Part shown: positions 34,290-47,227 of the stretch, piece after piece
How positions within the stretch are numbered: the first letter of the stretch is position 1
Layout: every line of letters begins with the position of its first letter
Assembly (NCBI GenBank): GCA_022376925.1
Contig: JAIOJX010000025.1
Coordinates: forward strand, 8,339,141 to 8,403,140
Direction of reading: 5' to 3'
From: Tragulus kanchil
Taxonomy: Eukaryota; Chordata; Mammalia; Artiodactyla; Tragulidae
DNA length: 64,000 nt
The notes under the pieces: model-generated
The model's database searches: none
What the model was told of the DNA's origin: nothing
Seen by the model: only the letters and a program-made list of their open reading frames with translations
Program-made: the position numbers and the translations under genes

Positions 34290-35201
34290 TGTGTGTTAGT
34301 ATATGATATTTTTTTCTCTTCCTGACTTACTTCACTCTATAACAGGCTCTAGGTTCATTTACCTCACTAGAACTGACTCAAATTCATTCTTTTTTATGAC
34401 TGAGAATAAAACATTGCATTGTATTTTTGTACCACATCTTCTTTATCCATTCGTCTATAGATGGATATCTTTGTTCTTGAGTTTTGATCATACCCAATTG
34501 TTCCTGTCTTTCGTTTATTTTACCCACACAGGTAGGGTACAAATTTGACAGTGATTTTTCTGGTATTTTATATCCATATAAGAAGAGAGAAGTGAGTAAA
34601 CCCCTGTAATCATTTGGATCATGAGTAGCATAGACAAAATCAACCAGGAAATCAATTATCTTAACAACTTAATGGCCAAAATATGATTAAGTTATTTACA
34701 TTTACTTATTTTTTGTTACCTCAGTAACTTATTCACATTTTCTAACAGCTCTACAGTGCAAATAAAAAATAAATATCTAAAAATGAAAAATACAGAAATA
34801 AAATTAAACATAGAAAACATTCTCAAAGAAGATATTCTTAAACTAAGAGATTTTTTTCCCCTGATACTCTCCCAAATGGTGAAAAGTAAATTCCACAGTG
34901 AAAGATAAACCATGAAAGTAATTTTACAACTCGTTTTGATGACTAGCTTGGACTTTTTTATTGTATAGATTCAGACTTTATTAATTTTTAAATTTATTTT
35001 TAATTGGAGAAAAATTGCTTTAAAATGTCATGTTGGTTTCTGCCATACAACAGTGTGGATCAATCATAATTATACACATGTCCCCTCCCTCGAGCCTCCT
35101 TCCCCTCCACCTACCCCACCTCTCTAGATTGTCACAGAGCACCAGGCTGGGCTCCCTGTGTTACACAGCATCTTCCCACTAGCTGTCTGTATTACACATG
35201 G

Positions 35202-35237
<36 letters not shown>

Positions 35238-35359
35238 ATCAATGCTACTTTCTTCATACATACCACTCTCTGCTTCCCCACTGTGTCCACAAGTCCATTC
35301 TCTACATCTGTGTCTCCATTCCTTACCTGTAAATAAGTTCATTAATACCATTTTTCTAG

Positions 35360-35395
<36 letters not shown>

Positions 35396-36564
35396 TGTGT
35401 GTTAGTATATGATATTTTTCTCTCTTCCTGACTTACTTCACTCTATAACAGGCTCTAGGTTCATTTACCTCACTAGAACTGACTCAAATTCATTCTTTTT
35501 TATGACTGAGAATAAAACATTGCATTGTATTTTTGTACCACATCTTCTTTATCCATTCGTCTATAGATGGATATCTTTGTTCTTTCTACATCCTAGCTGT
35601 TGTAAATAGTGCTGCAGTGAACATTGGGCTACATGTGTCTTTTAGGATTATGGCTTCCTCAAGGTGTATGCCCAGCGATGGGATTGCTGGGTCATATGGT
35701 AGATTTACTCCTGGTTTTTTTTTGTTTTTTTTTTTAAGAAACCTCTGTACTGTTCTCAATAGTGGTTGTATCAGTGTACATTCCCACCAATAGTGTAGGA
35801 GTGAGTGTTCACATTTCTCCACATACTCTCCAGCATTTATTGTTTGTAGGTTTTTGATGACAGTTATTCTGACTGGTGTGAGGTGACGGCACCTCATTGT
35901 AGCTTTGATTTACATTTCTCTAATAGTGATGTTAAGCATCTTTTCATGTGTTTTTTGGCCATCTCTATGTCTTATTTGGAGAACTACGTGTTTAGATCTT
36001 CTGCCCATTTTTTGATTGGGCTTATTTACATGTATTTAATCAACTATTGTTCATTTATCATGCTTTTCAAACCTTTTCATGGTAATGAGAAATCAGAACA
36101 CTCATCTTCTGCTCCAGTTAGCTTCCAGAACTTTAAAATAAACACTTAAGGGGCATCCAGTACAGAGGAAGACAAAAGAAATGTGCTTACAAAGAGATAA
36201 GTAAAGTTAAATCTTCATGAAATTGATAGATGGCTCAGTGTTGTTGTATATCCATAGTTAAGTCATCACAAGTGGTGTCAGTTATCAGCTGGAAGCTTTA
36301 ATGACATGACAGGAATAAGGGATTCCTACTCTTGACTTGGTTTTCATAGGGTATGGAGGGAGGAGAAAGGGAGGTTCAAGATGAGGGGTCACATGTATAT
36401 TTATGGCCAGTTCATAATGATGTATGGCAAAAACCATCACAATATTGTAAAGTAATTATTCTTCAATTAAAATAAGAGTACTGCTCTGATCCTTGCTACT
36501 GTATTCAGAGATTATTATTTTTTTAAATTTTGTCCTCTTTTATTGTTTTATTATTATTATTATT

Positions 36565-36780
36565 CATTTATTCTTTGGCCTGTGTGGGCCTCCCATTGCA
36601 GTGGCCTCTCTTGCTGCAGAGCACCGGTTCTGGGCGCATGCACTTCAGAGCGCTGGCTCATAATTGGACACACCAGTCCAGCCACCCTGCAGCACGTGGG
36701 ATCTGTTAGGCCAGGGATCGAACCAGTGCCCCTTGCACTGCAAGGCAGACTCTTTACCCACTGGACACCAGGGAAGCCCC
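36565..36780 (-). mobile_element. tRNA-derived SINE, 3'-shortened
   Basis: Reverse-oriented. The head GGGAAGCCCC is at 36771-36780, and it continues through GGGATCGAACCAGTGCCCCT and CCTCCCATTGCAGTGGCC. The usual ACCAATAGAAGTGG tail is missing; it stops near TTCTTTGGCC beside a TTA repeat. Confidence 0.85.
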
Positions 36781-36799
36781 AAGAATAATTTTTAATTGA

Positions 36800-37985
36800 A
36801 AATTAGTATTCAGGTCAGCATTTAAATTTTTTTATTATAGTATAGTTGATTTAGAATGTTGTGTTAGTTTCTGCTGTACAACAAAATGAATCAGTTATGC
36901 ATGTACATGTATTCACTCTTTTTTAGATTCTTTCCCCATATAGGTCATTATAGAATACTGAATAGGGTTCCCTGTACTATATAGTAGGTCCTAATTAGTT
37001 ATCTGTTTTATATCTGTAGTATGTATATGTCATTCCTAATCTCCCAATTTATTCCTTCCCCGCACCCACCTATGAATGGTAAGTTTGGCTCTTTTACATC
37101 TGTGACCCTATTTCTTTTTTGTAAATAATTTCATTTGTACAATTTTTTGGATTCCACATATAAGTGATATCATATGATATTTGTCTTTCTCTGTCTGACT
37201 TATTTCATTCAGTATAACAGTCTCTAGGTTCATCCATGTCACTGCAAATGACATTAGTTCGTTCTTTTTGTGGCTTGTTCTTCTATCAGTAGACACATGT
37301 AGGTTGCTTCCATGTCCTGGGTATTGTGAACAGTGCTGCAATGAACACTGAGGTGCATCTATTTTTTGAATTATGGTCTTCCCCAGGTATACACCCAGGA
37401 ATTGGATTGCAGGATCTTATGGTAGCTCTATTTTTAATTTTTTAAGGAACCTCCACACTGTTTTCCATAATAGTTGTACCAGTTTGCACTCCCACCACTG
37501 TGTAGGGAAGTTCCCTTGTCTTCATACCTTCTCCAGCGTTTATTGTTTGTAGATTTTTTTAAAAAGATTTATTTATTTATTTAGGGCGGGGAACAGGTTG
37601 GGGAGGGAGAGGAGCCGGCGGGCCACTTCTATTGGTCTTTCATTTATCTATTTTCATCCATTTTTGTTCTTTGACTCCTGTGGGCCTCCCATCACGGTGG
37701 CCTCTGTTGTTGCAGAGCACCAGCTCTGGGCGCATGTGCTCCAGAGCTCCGGCTCGGCAATTGGACACATCAGTCCAACCGCTCCGCTGCATGTGGGATC
37801 TTCCCAGACCAGGGATCGAACCGGTGCTCCTTGCACTGCAAGGCAGTGTCTTTACCCACTGAACCACCAGGGGAAGCCCTGTAGATTTTTTTGATGATAG
37901 CCATCCTGACTAGTATGAGGTCACACCTTATTGTAGTTTTGATTTGCATTTCTCTAATAGTTACTCAGTGCAGGTCAGCATTTAG
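36800..37985 (-). mobile_element. L1 LINE 3' end interrupted by a SINE
   Basis: Reverse-oriented L1 text: 'TTATTATAGTATAGTTGATT', 'TTCTGCTGTACAACAAAATG', 'GTGATATCATATGATATTTG', 'GCTTCCATGTCCTGGGTATT' and 'GATTTGCATTTCTCTAATAG'. It is split by the SINE at 37561-37879. Its distal end is repeated at 38999-39090 by duplication I. Confidence 0.85.
37561..37879 (-). mobile_element. tRNA-derived SINE with 13-base target duplication
   Basis: Full-length, reverse-oriented, inserted in an L1. The target duplication TGTAGATTTTTTT is at 37548-37560 and 37880-37892. The tail shows GGCCACTTCTATTGGTC and GGTTGGGGAGGGAGAGG. Confidence 0.92.
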
Positions 37986-40010
37986 AATGGAGACCTTAGA
38001 AATGTAAGGATTAAGGTGTTTGAAGAAGATCAGCAGTAATCATAGAGAACAATGACCTTTGATGCCCACAACCCAAATGAACCATAGTACCTAGGAAAAC
38101 TCTGAGCATCCACCTCTAGCTCCCTTGGTCTCCTGGCTTTCTGTCTCCATTTCTCTCTTCCCTGTTTCTCTTTTGTTGCTCATTCACTCCAGATTTCTCC
38201 TCCTCATTTCTACTCTTTCCCTGACTTTGTTTTCTTTCACCCCAGTTTGTTTCTTGTTCAGATTCTAACACCATCTATATTTCTGATAAAGTCATAACTG
38301 ATACACAATCATAATGACTTAAATTTAATCTGTTATTGGGTGGAGGCTTCCTGAGACAGATCTCAAAGAGAAATTCAAGAAAAAGACATTATAATTAGAA
38401 GTCCAATAACTGAAAGCTTTATGTAAAAAAAAAGTATAACATCCTTCATGCTGTGTACACTGAGAGTATTAAACTACATTTGGGGAGGGTCATGAGATGT
38501 CTTAGTTGAGATGGAAGGATGGCTGTAGTCACATGTGACAGAAGGAGTTTGAAAATCCAAATACAGGAAGATAAGAAAAGTACATTGAAAATATGTTCTG
38601 TGCAGTGCATGTGTTGAGCACTAAGTAATGCCACTATGGTGGCACTTGATGAAATGCCACAAATAAGGTGACATTTCAATAAGGTAAAATCTGACAGCAT
38701 TTGGAGTGATTGATGAGCAAACACCCATATGAATCTCGGGGACTCATTATATCAGTCATGACAAGGAAGTGGTATTGCAGCCCTCAAAGGGCTCCTTGCT
38801 GGGCTGCCCTGCAGGTGAAGGGGAGGGAAGGTGGGCCAGGCTTTGTGTCTCTTCATCCCTGCTTCAATCAGAAAAAATTCTTTTATTTATTTTATCAGTC
38901 CAACCGCTCCGCTGCATGGGACTCCACCAGGGATCGAACCGGTGCTCCTTGCACTGCAAGGCAGTGTCTTTACCCACTGAACCACCAGGGAAGCCCTGTA
39001 GATTTTTGATGATAGCCATCCTGACTAGTATGAGGTCACACCTTATTGTAGTTTTGATTTGCATTTCTCTAATAGTTACTCAGTGCAGGTCAGCATTTAG
39101 AATGGAGACCTTAGAAATGTAAGGATTAAGGTGTTTGAAGAAGATCAGCAGTAATCATAGAGAACAATGACCTTTGATGCCCACAACCCAAATGAACCAT
39201 AGTACCTAGGAAAACTCTGAGCATCCACCTCTAGCTCCCTTGGTCTCCTGGCTTTCTGTCTCCATTTCTCTCTTCCCTGTTTCTCTTTTGTTGCTCATTC
39301 ACTCCAGATTTCTCCTCCTCATTTCTACTCTTTCCCTGACTTTGTTTTCTTTCACCCCAGTTTGTTTCTTGTTCAGATTCTAACACCATCTATATTTCTG
39401 ATAAAGTCATAACTGATACACAATCATAATGACTTAAATTTAATCTGTTATTGGGTGGAGGCTTCCTGAGACAGATCTCAAAGAGAAATTCAAGAAAAAG
39501 ACATTATAATTAGAAGTCCAATAACTGAAAGCTTTATGTAAAAAAAAAGTATAACATCCTTCATGCTGTGTACACTGAGAGTATTAAACTACATTTGGGG
39601 AGGGTCATGAGATGTCTTAGTTGAGATGGAAGGATGGCTGTAGTCACATGTGACAGAAGGAGTTTGAAAATCCAAATACAGGAAGATAAGAAAAGTACAT
39701 TGAAAATATGTTCTGTGCAGTGCATGTGTTGAGCACTAAGTAATGCCACTATGGTGGCACTTGATGAAATGCCACAAATAAGGTGACATTTCAATAAGGT
39801 AAAATCTGACAGCATTTGGAGTGATTGATGAGCAAACACCCATATGAATCTCGGGGACTCATTATATCAGTCATGACAAGGAAGTGGTATTGCAGCCCTC
39901 AAAGGGCTCCTTGCTGGGCTGCCCTGCAGGTGAAGGGGAGGGAAGGTGGGCCAGGCTTTGTGTCTCTTCATCCCTGCTTCAATCAGAAAAAATTCTTTTA
40001 TTTATTTTAT
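37771..40010 (+). repeat. Tandem duplication I (period 1125 falling to 1115)
   Basis: Copy 1 is 37771-38895 and copy 2 is 38896-40010, abutting. Copy 2 of the SINE head lacks about 10 bases (TGTGGGATCTTCCCAG reduced to TGGGACTCC), which accounts for the change in period. No gene is seen inside. Confidence 0.96.
38896..38996 (-). mobile_element. Partial SINE head carried by duplication I
   Basis: Only the 5' head of the reverse-oriented SINE is present, because the duplication starts inside the element. It is the partner of 37771-37879 and carries a small deletion. Confidence 0.9.
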
Positions 40011-40374
40011 ACACTGGGTTCTATGTAAGCTTTAGTTTGGGGAAAAAAATATGTGTACCTCCTGGGAAAAAAAAAGGTTTAAAGTGACTGATGGAGTTCT
40101 CTGTTTCCAAACCCCAGGGTGGTGGTGTCACCTGCCTGTGCCCAGGTGTTCTGCCTTGGATAAGGAAGCTATGCCAAGGAAAGCCCACCTTTGCACTGTG
40201 GTTCATTGGTGGCTAATAGATGTTTGCAGTTAACATTTGTTGGGCACATACTGTATGCAAGGCCTTACTCTAATGATTTTTGTTCCTAGTCTGTCTTTTA
40301 GTTACTACTGTATTAAATCATTTCTTGGACAACTCATCTGTGTATTAACGTCTAGGGAGCCAGCCTGCCTTTTT

Positions 40375-40676
40375 TGGGGGGGGCGGTGGGGGACGGGTTG
40401 GGGAGGGAGGGGGAAGCGGGCCACTTCTATTGGTCTTTCATTTATCTATTTTCATCCATCTTTGTTCTTTGGCCCGAGTGGGCCTCCCATCGCAGTGACC
40501 TCTGTTGTCGCAGAGCACCGGCTCTGGGTACATGCGCTCCAGAACTCCAGCTCAGTAATTGAACACATCAGTCCAGCCGCTTCGTGGCACATGGGATCTT
40601 CCCAGGCCAGGGATCAAACCGGCACCCCTTGCCTTGCAAGGCGGTGTCCTTACCCACTGGACCACCAGGGAAGCCC
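40375..40676 (-). mobile_element. tRNA-derived SINE
   Basis: Full-length, reverse-oriented: ACGGGTTGGGGAGGGAGGGG, GGCCACTTCTATTGGTC, GGGATCAAACCGGCACCCCT and ACCACCAGGGAAGCCC. Flanks with CCTGCCTTTT and CTTGCCTTTT look like the target duplication. Confidence 0.9.
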
Positions 40677-40734
40677 AAGCTTGCCTTTTATAACATATAG
40701 AAACTTGGAGTTCATTCTACGATGAGCCACCGAG

Positions 40735-40818
40735 TCCTCACATTTGTGAGGTAACTGCTATTGCCATCCATTTTACAGAAAAGAAAATTGAGGCACAGAG
40801 AGTTTAAGAAACTTGCCC
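40735..40818 (-). mobile_element. MIR fragment
   Basis: In reverse: 'CCATTTTACAGAAAAGAAAA', 'TTGAGGCACAGAGAGTTTAA' and 'GAAACTTGCCCAAAGG' follow the MIR end. Confidence 0.75.
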
Positions 40819-40955
40819 AAAGGGGCACTTAGAAGAGGTGATGTGATGCCTCCTGATAAACATCAAGACTGCTGTTGACTAGGCAATAAGGTGGCCTAGA
40901 ACGATGCCAGTCAGTGCTGAGAATAAGTGATTTGATACAGAAGTATGATGGGGAT

Positions 40956-41150
40956 GGGCTTCCACGGTAGCAAAGCCACCTGAAAATGCAAGAGACACAG
41001 GTTCAGTCCCTGGGTCAGGACGATCCCCTGCCGGAGAAAATGGCAATCCACTCCAGTATTTTTGCCTGGAAAATTTCATGGATAGAGGAGCCTGGCAGGG
41101 CTATAGTTCATGGGGGTCACAAAGAGTTGGACACAACCAAGCACGCACAC
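40956..41150 (+). mobile_element. BOV-A2 SINE
   Basis: It reads GGGCTTCCACGGTAGC, AAGAGACACAGGTTCAGTCC, GGAGAAAATGGCAATCCACT and CAAAGAGTTGGACACAACCA. Only its 3' part (42211-42308) is repeated by duplication J. Confidence 0.9.
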
Positions 41151-43341
41151 ACATGCATGATAAGGGGGGCAATAAATCACAGCCATAATATAAAATTATG
41201 CATAAGGTTGAGAAACAGAAGGCTAAGTCTTACTTTCTGCATTCTTATCAACTCTGCCCTCTCGAACTTCATTATTTACAGTAAAAATCATGTTAGTAAA
41301 AAAGATGCTGAGATGATATTTTGCCTTTAAAGGAACTTATATAAGTTCATCAAAACTGTTTCTTGCACACAGCGGGGACCCATTAAATGTTAGTTCCCTG
41401 TTTTTTCAGGGATCAAAGAAAGACTATCTTGTGGCTCATATTTTAAAATGTCATAGTGGGGGCTGCCACCTCCTATGTTAAATTTATTTGCTAAATAGAA
41501 GTGTAAACATTGGGGAATATTACAGTCAGAACTTTGGCATTTCTAGTTGATTTCTAAAAAGATTTATAACATGTAAGACAATTTTCTCGACTGTTCAAGA
41601 AATCTGGGGGGATGGAATAAATAGGAAAAGCATTTAGGCAAAGGAGGATCATCTATAGTTGTTTACTATAAGTTCTTTGGGATACCACAGAGGAAAGGTG
41701 AAGAGAATTAATAAAGTTAATAGCTGTGATCAGGGACAGAATGTCTTGATTTTTAGAAACGTGAATAAGAACAAGATGAACAGGAGAACTCAGTATACTT
41801 CCGTTCTATGTGTGCATGAGGTGGGGAAAACACACGGTTTCCCTGTCACCTAGTGAGAGCAAATGGGCAAATGACGTGAGTTTAGCACACGTCAACTTAG
41901 AGGTCTGTGGCTTAGGAACATGCTGAGTCAATTAGCTACTTGAGAATGTACATCACCTTGATAGTGGACTTCCCCAAAAGTGGAATTCTAAGCAACCCCT
42001 TAATCCTACCTGGGGAGAGCAGAGATTTCCTTTTTCCTCTGACAGTCCAAATCATGCAATGGATACCAACCAGACCTCGTTCCCTCCACCCACATTTTCC
42101 TTTACATAATAACACAGAAAGATTTTTCCTACAGCTTAGTCACTGGTAGATTAAATAGCATTCTGAAAATTAGGAGGCAAAAACAAATTTTCCTTAATAC
42201 AATCCCACCCCCAGTATTTTTGCCTGGAAAATTTCATGGATAGAGGAGCCTGGCAGGGCTATAGTTCATGGGGGTCACAAAGAGTTGGACACAACCAAGC
42301 ACGCACACACATGCATGATAAGGGGGGCAATAAATCACAGCCATAATATAAAATTATGCATAAGGTTGAGAAACAGAAGGCTAAGTCTTACTTTCTGCAT
42401 TCTTATCAACTCTGCCCTCTCGAACTTCATTATTTACAGTAAAAATCATGTTAGTAAAAAAGATGCTGAGATGATATTTTGCCTTTAAAGGAACTTATAT
42501 AAGTTCATCAAAACTGTTTCTTGCACACAGCGGGGACCCATTAAATGTTAGTTCCCTGTTTTTTTTCAGGGATCAAAGAAAGACTATCTTGTGGCTCATA
42601 TTTTAAAATGTCATAGTGGGGGCTGCCACCTCCTATGTTAAATTTATTTGCTAAATAGAAGTGTAAACATTGGGGAATATTACAGTCAGAACTTTGGCAT
42701 TTCTAGTTGATTTCTAAAAAGATTTATAACATGTAAGACAATTTTCTCGACTGTTCAAGAAATCTGGGGGGATGGAATAAATAGGAAAAGCATTTAGGCA
42801 AAGGAGGATCATCTATAGTTGTTTACTATAAGTTCTTTGGGATACCACAGAGGAAAGGTGAAGAGAATTAATAAAGTTAATAGCTGTGATCAGGGACAGA
42901 ATGTCTTGATTTTTAGAAACGTGAATAAGAACAAGATGAACAGGAGAACTCAGTATACTTCCGTTCTATGTGTGCATGAGGTGGGGAAAACACACGGTTT
43001 CCCTGTCACCTAGTGAGAGCAAATGGGCAAATGACGTGAGTTTAGCACACGTCAACTTAGAGGTCTGTGGCTTAGGAACATGCTGAGTCAATTAGCTACT
43101 TGAGAATGTACATCACCTTGATAGTGGATTTCCCCCAAAAGTGGAATTCTAAGCAACCCCTTAATCCTACCTGGGGAGAGCAGAGATTTCCTTTTTCCTC
43201 TGACAGTCCAAATCATGCAATGGATACCAACCAGACCTCGTTCCCTCCACCCACATTTTCCTTTACATAATAACACAGAAAGATTTTTCCTACAGCTTAG
43301 TCACTGGTAGATTAAATAGCATTCTGAAAATTAGGAGGCAA
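41053..43341 (+). repeat. Tandem duplication J (period 1158-1161)
   Basis: Copy 1 is 41053-42180 and copy 2 is 42211-43341, with 30 bases of filler (42181-42210) between. Differences: two extra T near 42560, and GTGGACTTCCCC against GTGGATTTCCCCC (41966/43126). Unique noncoding DNA apart from the BOV-A2 end. Confidence 0.97.
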
Positions 43342-44190
43342 GGTAAGAAAATTGCTTTCAAGGAATTTTTTAGAATCTCTAAATTGAGGATTCTTGAATT
43401 CATTATTCAGCATTTTACCAAAAGAATGTACCAGTCTGAAAGATAAAAATGGCTTGCTATTTAAAACAATAAATAGGAAGCATTACATCATCAGAAAACA
43501 CTTATTGAGCCCAGCCCATGTGTATCTGGTCTTCTCTTAGATGCTATCATGTCACTGCTCTACAAAGATACAAAGCAAACCTTAGTTATACACTTGCTTG
43601 AGGAAATGAAAGCATGTTGGTCTTTATGTGTGAAAATGACACTAAGTATGATTAGACAAATGTGCACTTGAGGTTTGTTTTTCAGTTGCACTGAGTTTTC
43701 TTTCTATAATTTCTGCACATTGACTGCTGGTGACCTGCATCAGAATCTTAAAACGCTTAGCAGAGCCTAGAAGTATAGTCTTTACTCATAAAATGGTTTT
43801 TGTCTTTGAAATATTGATAATAACTAAAACCATGAGCAAGTACTTATCGTCTCATGACTGATGCTTCAGTAAAAATAATCTGGACTTATATGAATTCAGG
43901 AAAGGTTAGTAAAACTTCCACTAGTGTAAGACACTAGTACAATATGGAAGATACAAAATATTAATTACATACGAATTAATCTACCAGAAAAAATTATTTG
44001 GGGAAAGTATGGAGTAAGAACTTCAGCTGTTTAATGTACTGGTGGAATTCCTTTATTAAGCTTTCTGTTAGAATTCATCTTATAATATTAGCTTAAATTC
44101 CTCAGTCATTTTTTCCCCCTTTTTAGGCAGAAAAATCTTTGATAACTGCCTCCTGTCATGGTAGAGTGTAAAGACTTTTTGCAGGGTCTG
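43342..44190. other. Unique intergenic DNA
   Basis: AT-rich. No exon or clear repeat is recognised. Confidence 0.5.
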
Positions 44191-44194
44191 CCAC

Positions 44195-44288
44195 TATATC
44201 TGGCACAGAAAGGCACTTAATAAATAATTTGCCTCCTGAATATATGAATGGTTGATTGATTAAATGAATGAGTGAATTCATTTATTAA
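44195..44288 (+). mobile_element. L2 LINE 3' tail, copy 1
   Basis: The text 'CTGGCACAGAAAGGCACTTA' then 'ATAAATAATTTG' and 'TTAAATGAATGAGTGAATTC' follows the L2 3' end. It is repeated at 45342-45430. Confidence 0.75.
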
Positions 44289-46429
44289 CTGATTTTTGAC
44301 ATGTACAAGAAATACAGTTGGATATAACAGGAAACCATAAGCTCAGCACTGATGCTTCCAAATAGAATGAGATAGCACTGCTGCTGCCACCTAGTCACTT
44401 CAGTTGTGTCTGAGTCTGTGCAATCCTATGGACTGTAGCCCACTAGATATAGTGGGCACCAAAATAGGATTTGACCACCCACAGTCTGCTTACCTAAGCA
44501 TCATGATAACAGGGTTAACTCAGGTTCTAGAAAATGGATGGTGACTTGTCTACAGTTACATCCACTGGAAAAAAGCCAGCCATTGTTCCCTAGATAAGAA
44601 ATTATTTCCATTCGTGAAACAGAAGCATTTGTTAATTAACAAAGATGTGGTCACTTGAGCAGAAACCCTGGCAAACGTCTTGAGCAGTTAAAATGAATTT
44701 CCTGCAGAAAAGCATTTCTTTTGATGATAGCTTTAAAAAATAATTTATGTAGTTTCTTTTTCAGTAGCTGTGCTCCATCTGTATGGCACAGCATTATTAG
44801 CATTTTTCACAACAGACGTGGTAAGGAAATTACTCACCACAGTTCTTAGACCGGGTTATTAGAGGCAGAGAGAGAATAGTGGCCTTCATGGGTACTTAGT
44901 TCAGATGCTGCAGTCAGCAGAGGTGTGGGCCACCATGGGGGAGGATGTGAGAATGGTGGAGAGAACCAGCTTGCCTCAGTTTCTGGTGAAACATTAAAAT
45001 GTGTAACGCAAGCCACCTAGCCTGGCAAGGGTGATTGATTTCTTTTGTAGTAGCATAGAAGAGTTGCTGGGGAATAAATTCAAATGAATAAATATGGCTC
45101 TAAACTTTCTTTGAGTATGAATTTCATAAAAGACTCGCTTATGACGTCTCAGGAAATAAGTGCATATACTTTTGTTTATTTCTAAAGAGCATGCAAAATG
45201 AGGTTGTATCAACCATTTCTCATGAATGGTTTGGTGCCATGGCTTTGGTCTTTTGGTCTTTAATTATGAATTTGCATGTCCCATGCAGTTTGGTCTTTTC
45301 ATGAAAAATCTTTGATAACTGCTCCTGATTGATTAAATGAACTGGCACAGAAAGGCACTTAATAAATAATTTGCCTCCTGAATATATGAATGGTTGATTG
45401 ATTAAATGAATGAGTGAATTCATTTATTAACTGATTTTTGACATGTACAAGAAATACAGTTGGATATAACAGGAAACCATAAGCTCAGCACTGATGCTTC
45501 CAAATAGAATGAGATAGCACTGCTGCTGCCACCTAGTCACTTCAGTTGTGTCTGAGTCTGTGCAATCCTATGGACTGTAGCCCACTAGATATAGTGGGCA
45601 CCAAAATAGGATTTGACCACCCACAGTCTGCTTACCTAAGCATCATGATAACAGGGTTAACTCAGGTTCTAGAAAATGGATGGTGACTTGTCTACAGTTA
45701 CATCCACTGGAAAAAAGCCAGCCATTGTTCCCTAGATAAGAAATTATTTCCATTCGTGAAACAGAAGCATTTGTTAATTAACAAAGATGTGGTCACTTGA
45801 GCAGAAACCCTGGCAAACGTCTTGAGCAGTTAAAATGAATTTCCTGCAGAAAAGCATTTCTTTTGATGATAGCTTTAAAAAATAATTTATGTAGTTTCTT
45901 TTTCAGTAGCTGTGCTCCATCTGTATGGCACAGCATTATTAGCATTTTTCACAACAGACGTGGTAAGGAAATTACTCACCACAGTTCTTAGACCGGGTTA
46001 TTAGAGGCAGAGAGAGAATAGTGGCCTTCATGGGTACTTAGTTCAGATGCTGCAGTCAGCAGAGGTGTGGGCCACCATGGGGGAGGATGTGAGAATGGTG
46101 GAGAGAACCAGCTTGCCTCAGTTTCTGGTGAAACATTAAAATGTGTAACGCAAGCCACCTAGCCTGGCAAGGGTGATTGATTTCTTTTGTAGTAGCATAG
46201 AAGAGTTGCTGGGGAATAAATTCAAATGAATAAATATGGCTCTAAACTTTCTTTGAGTATGAATTTCATAAAAGACTCGCTTATGACGTCTCAGGAAATA
46301 AGTGCATATACTTTTGTTTATTTCTAAAGAGCATGCAAAATGAGGTTGTATCAACCATTTCTCATGAATGGTTTGGTGCCATGGCTTTGGTCTTTTGGTC
46401 TTTAATTATGAATTTGCATGTCCCATGCA
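44200..46429 (+). repeat. Tandem duplication K (period 1142)
   Basis: Copy 1 is 44200-45287 and copy 2 is 45342-46429. The 54-base filler (45288-45341) contains AAAAATCTTTGATAACTG, which also occurs in copy 1's natural left flank near 44130. It reads like a noisy bridge. Contains a short Bov-type SINE remnant (44378-44450 and 45520-45592). Confidence 0.97.
44378..44450 (-). mobile_element. Short BovB/BOV-A2 3' remnant, copy 1
   Basis: The text 'CTGCTGCTGCCACCTAGTCA', 'CTTCAGTTGTGTCTGAGTCT' and 'CCTATGGACTGTAGCCCAC' is the reverse of a Bov-type 3' end. Copy 2 is at 45520-45592. Confidence 0.75.
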
Positions 46430-46987
46430 CTTTGGTCCCTATTTGTCTGAGTATAAGGAGGGCATCTTTGGTCATTTAAAATTCATTCAGTAAGTATGTA
46501 TTGAGCATCAACTAGTCACACTTTTTTACTCTAGTTTTTTCCATGTGTGAAAAAATGGGATAGTTTTTAGCTGTATTTTTATTGTGTTTTGTGGTACTTT
46601 TGTGGAAATTAAAAGAAAAAAAAAAAAAGCTGCTCCCTCTGTGTGCAAAAGAATTGTTTTCAAAAGTGTCTCTTCCTCTCAGAAGATGAAACATTATTCC
46701 CTGGGCACAGGACTTGAAGTGACTGCATGCTTCAGTCCCTTCCTGGGCACCATTTTGCAGTCCACAAAAGATATGTCTAAACGTGGTGGGTTGTTTAGAT
46801 GAAGCCTCACGAAAACAGTTTGGGTTTTGTTTAGCTTTTGGTGTTTCGGACCAAGAGTAGAGAGAGTTCCTTCAATCCATGCTAGTCAAACAATCTGTAT
46901 ACCAACAATCTGTTCTTAATCATCCAGCTGCTAAATGAAGAGGTTAAACTAAATATCTTCCCCCATCCCCACTAAAAAATAAGTATT

Positions 46988-47227
46988 TTGATGACACAGT
47001 AGAGAGGTTAAGTGTGTGGGCTTTGGAATCAGGCTACTTGAGTCTGAATCCTGGCTCTGTGATTTCAGAGTAGTTTGACCTTGGAGAATGTCTCTGAGCC
47101 TCAGTTTGCTTATTTGTAAAATAGAGATGGTAGAGCCTAGTAGCCAATCCATAGAGTTATTATGAGAATTAAATGAGACAAGGCATGTAAAGCATGTATA
47201 ATAAATGCTCAGGAATGACTGGTTGTA
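46988..47227 (+). mobile_element. MIR SINE, copy 1
   Basis: Near-complete MIR: 'GACACAGTAGAGAGGTTAAG', 'GGGCTTTGGAATCAGGC', 'TGAATCCTGGCTCTGTGATT', 'GCCTCAGTTTGCTTATTTGT' and 'GAGAATTAAATGAGACAAGG'. Copy 2 is at 48131-48370. Confidence 0.88.

Larger units (their letters stand above)
33398..35583 (+). repeat. Tandem duplication H (period 1106)
   Basis: Copy 1 is 33398-34477 and copy 2 is 34504-35583. The 26 bases between (34478-34503) read TGAGTTTTGATCATACCCAA and then TTGTTC. This is a noisy version of copy 1's own left flank (TGAGTTGGAATACCCAATTG at 33378-33397). One T/C difference is visible near 34312/35418. Confidence 0.97.
33865..36080 (-). mobile_element. L1_BT-type LINE 3' end
   Basis: Reverse-oriented ruminant L1 3' UTR and adjacent text: 'TTTCTGCCATACAACAGTGT', 'CACAGAGCACCAGGCTGGGC', 'CCACTGTGTCCACAAGTCC' and 'GTCTTTTAGGATTATGGCTT', onward to the 'TTTGATTTACATTTCTCTAA' block. 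Duplication H doubles its first part, and a TG and a TA microsatellite sit inside it. It is noncoding. Confidence 0.85.
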
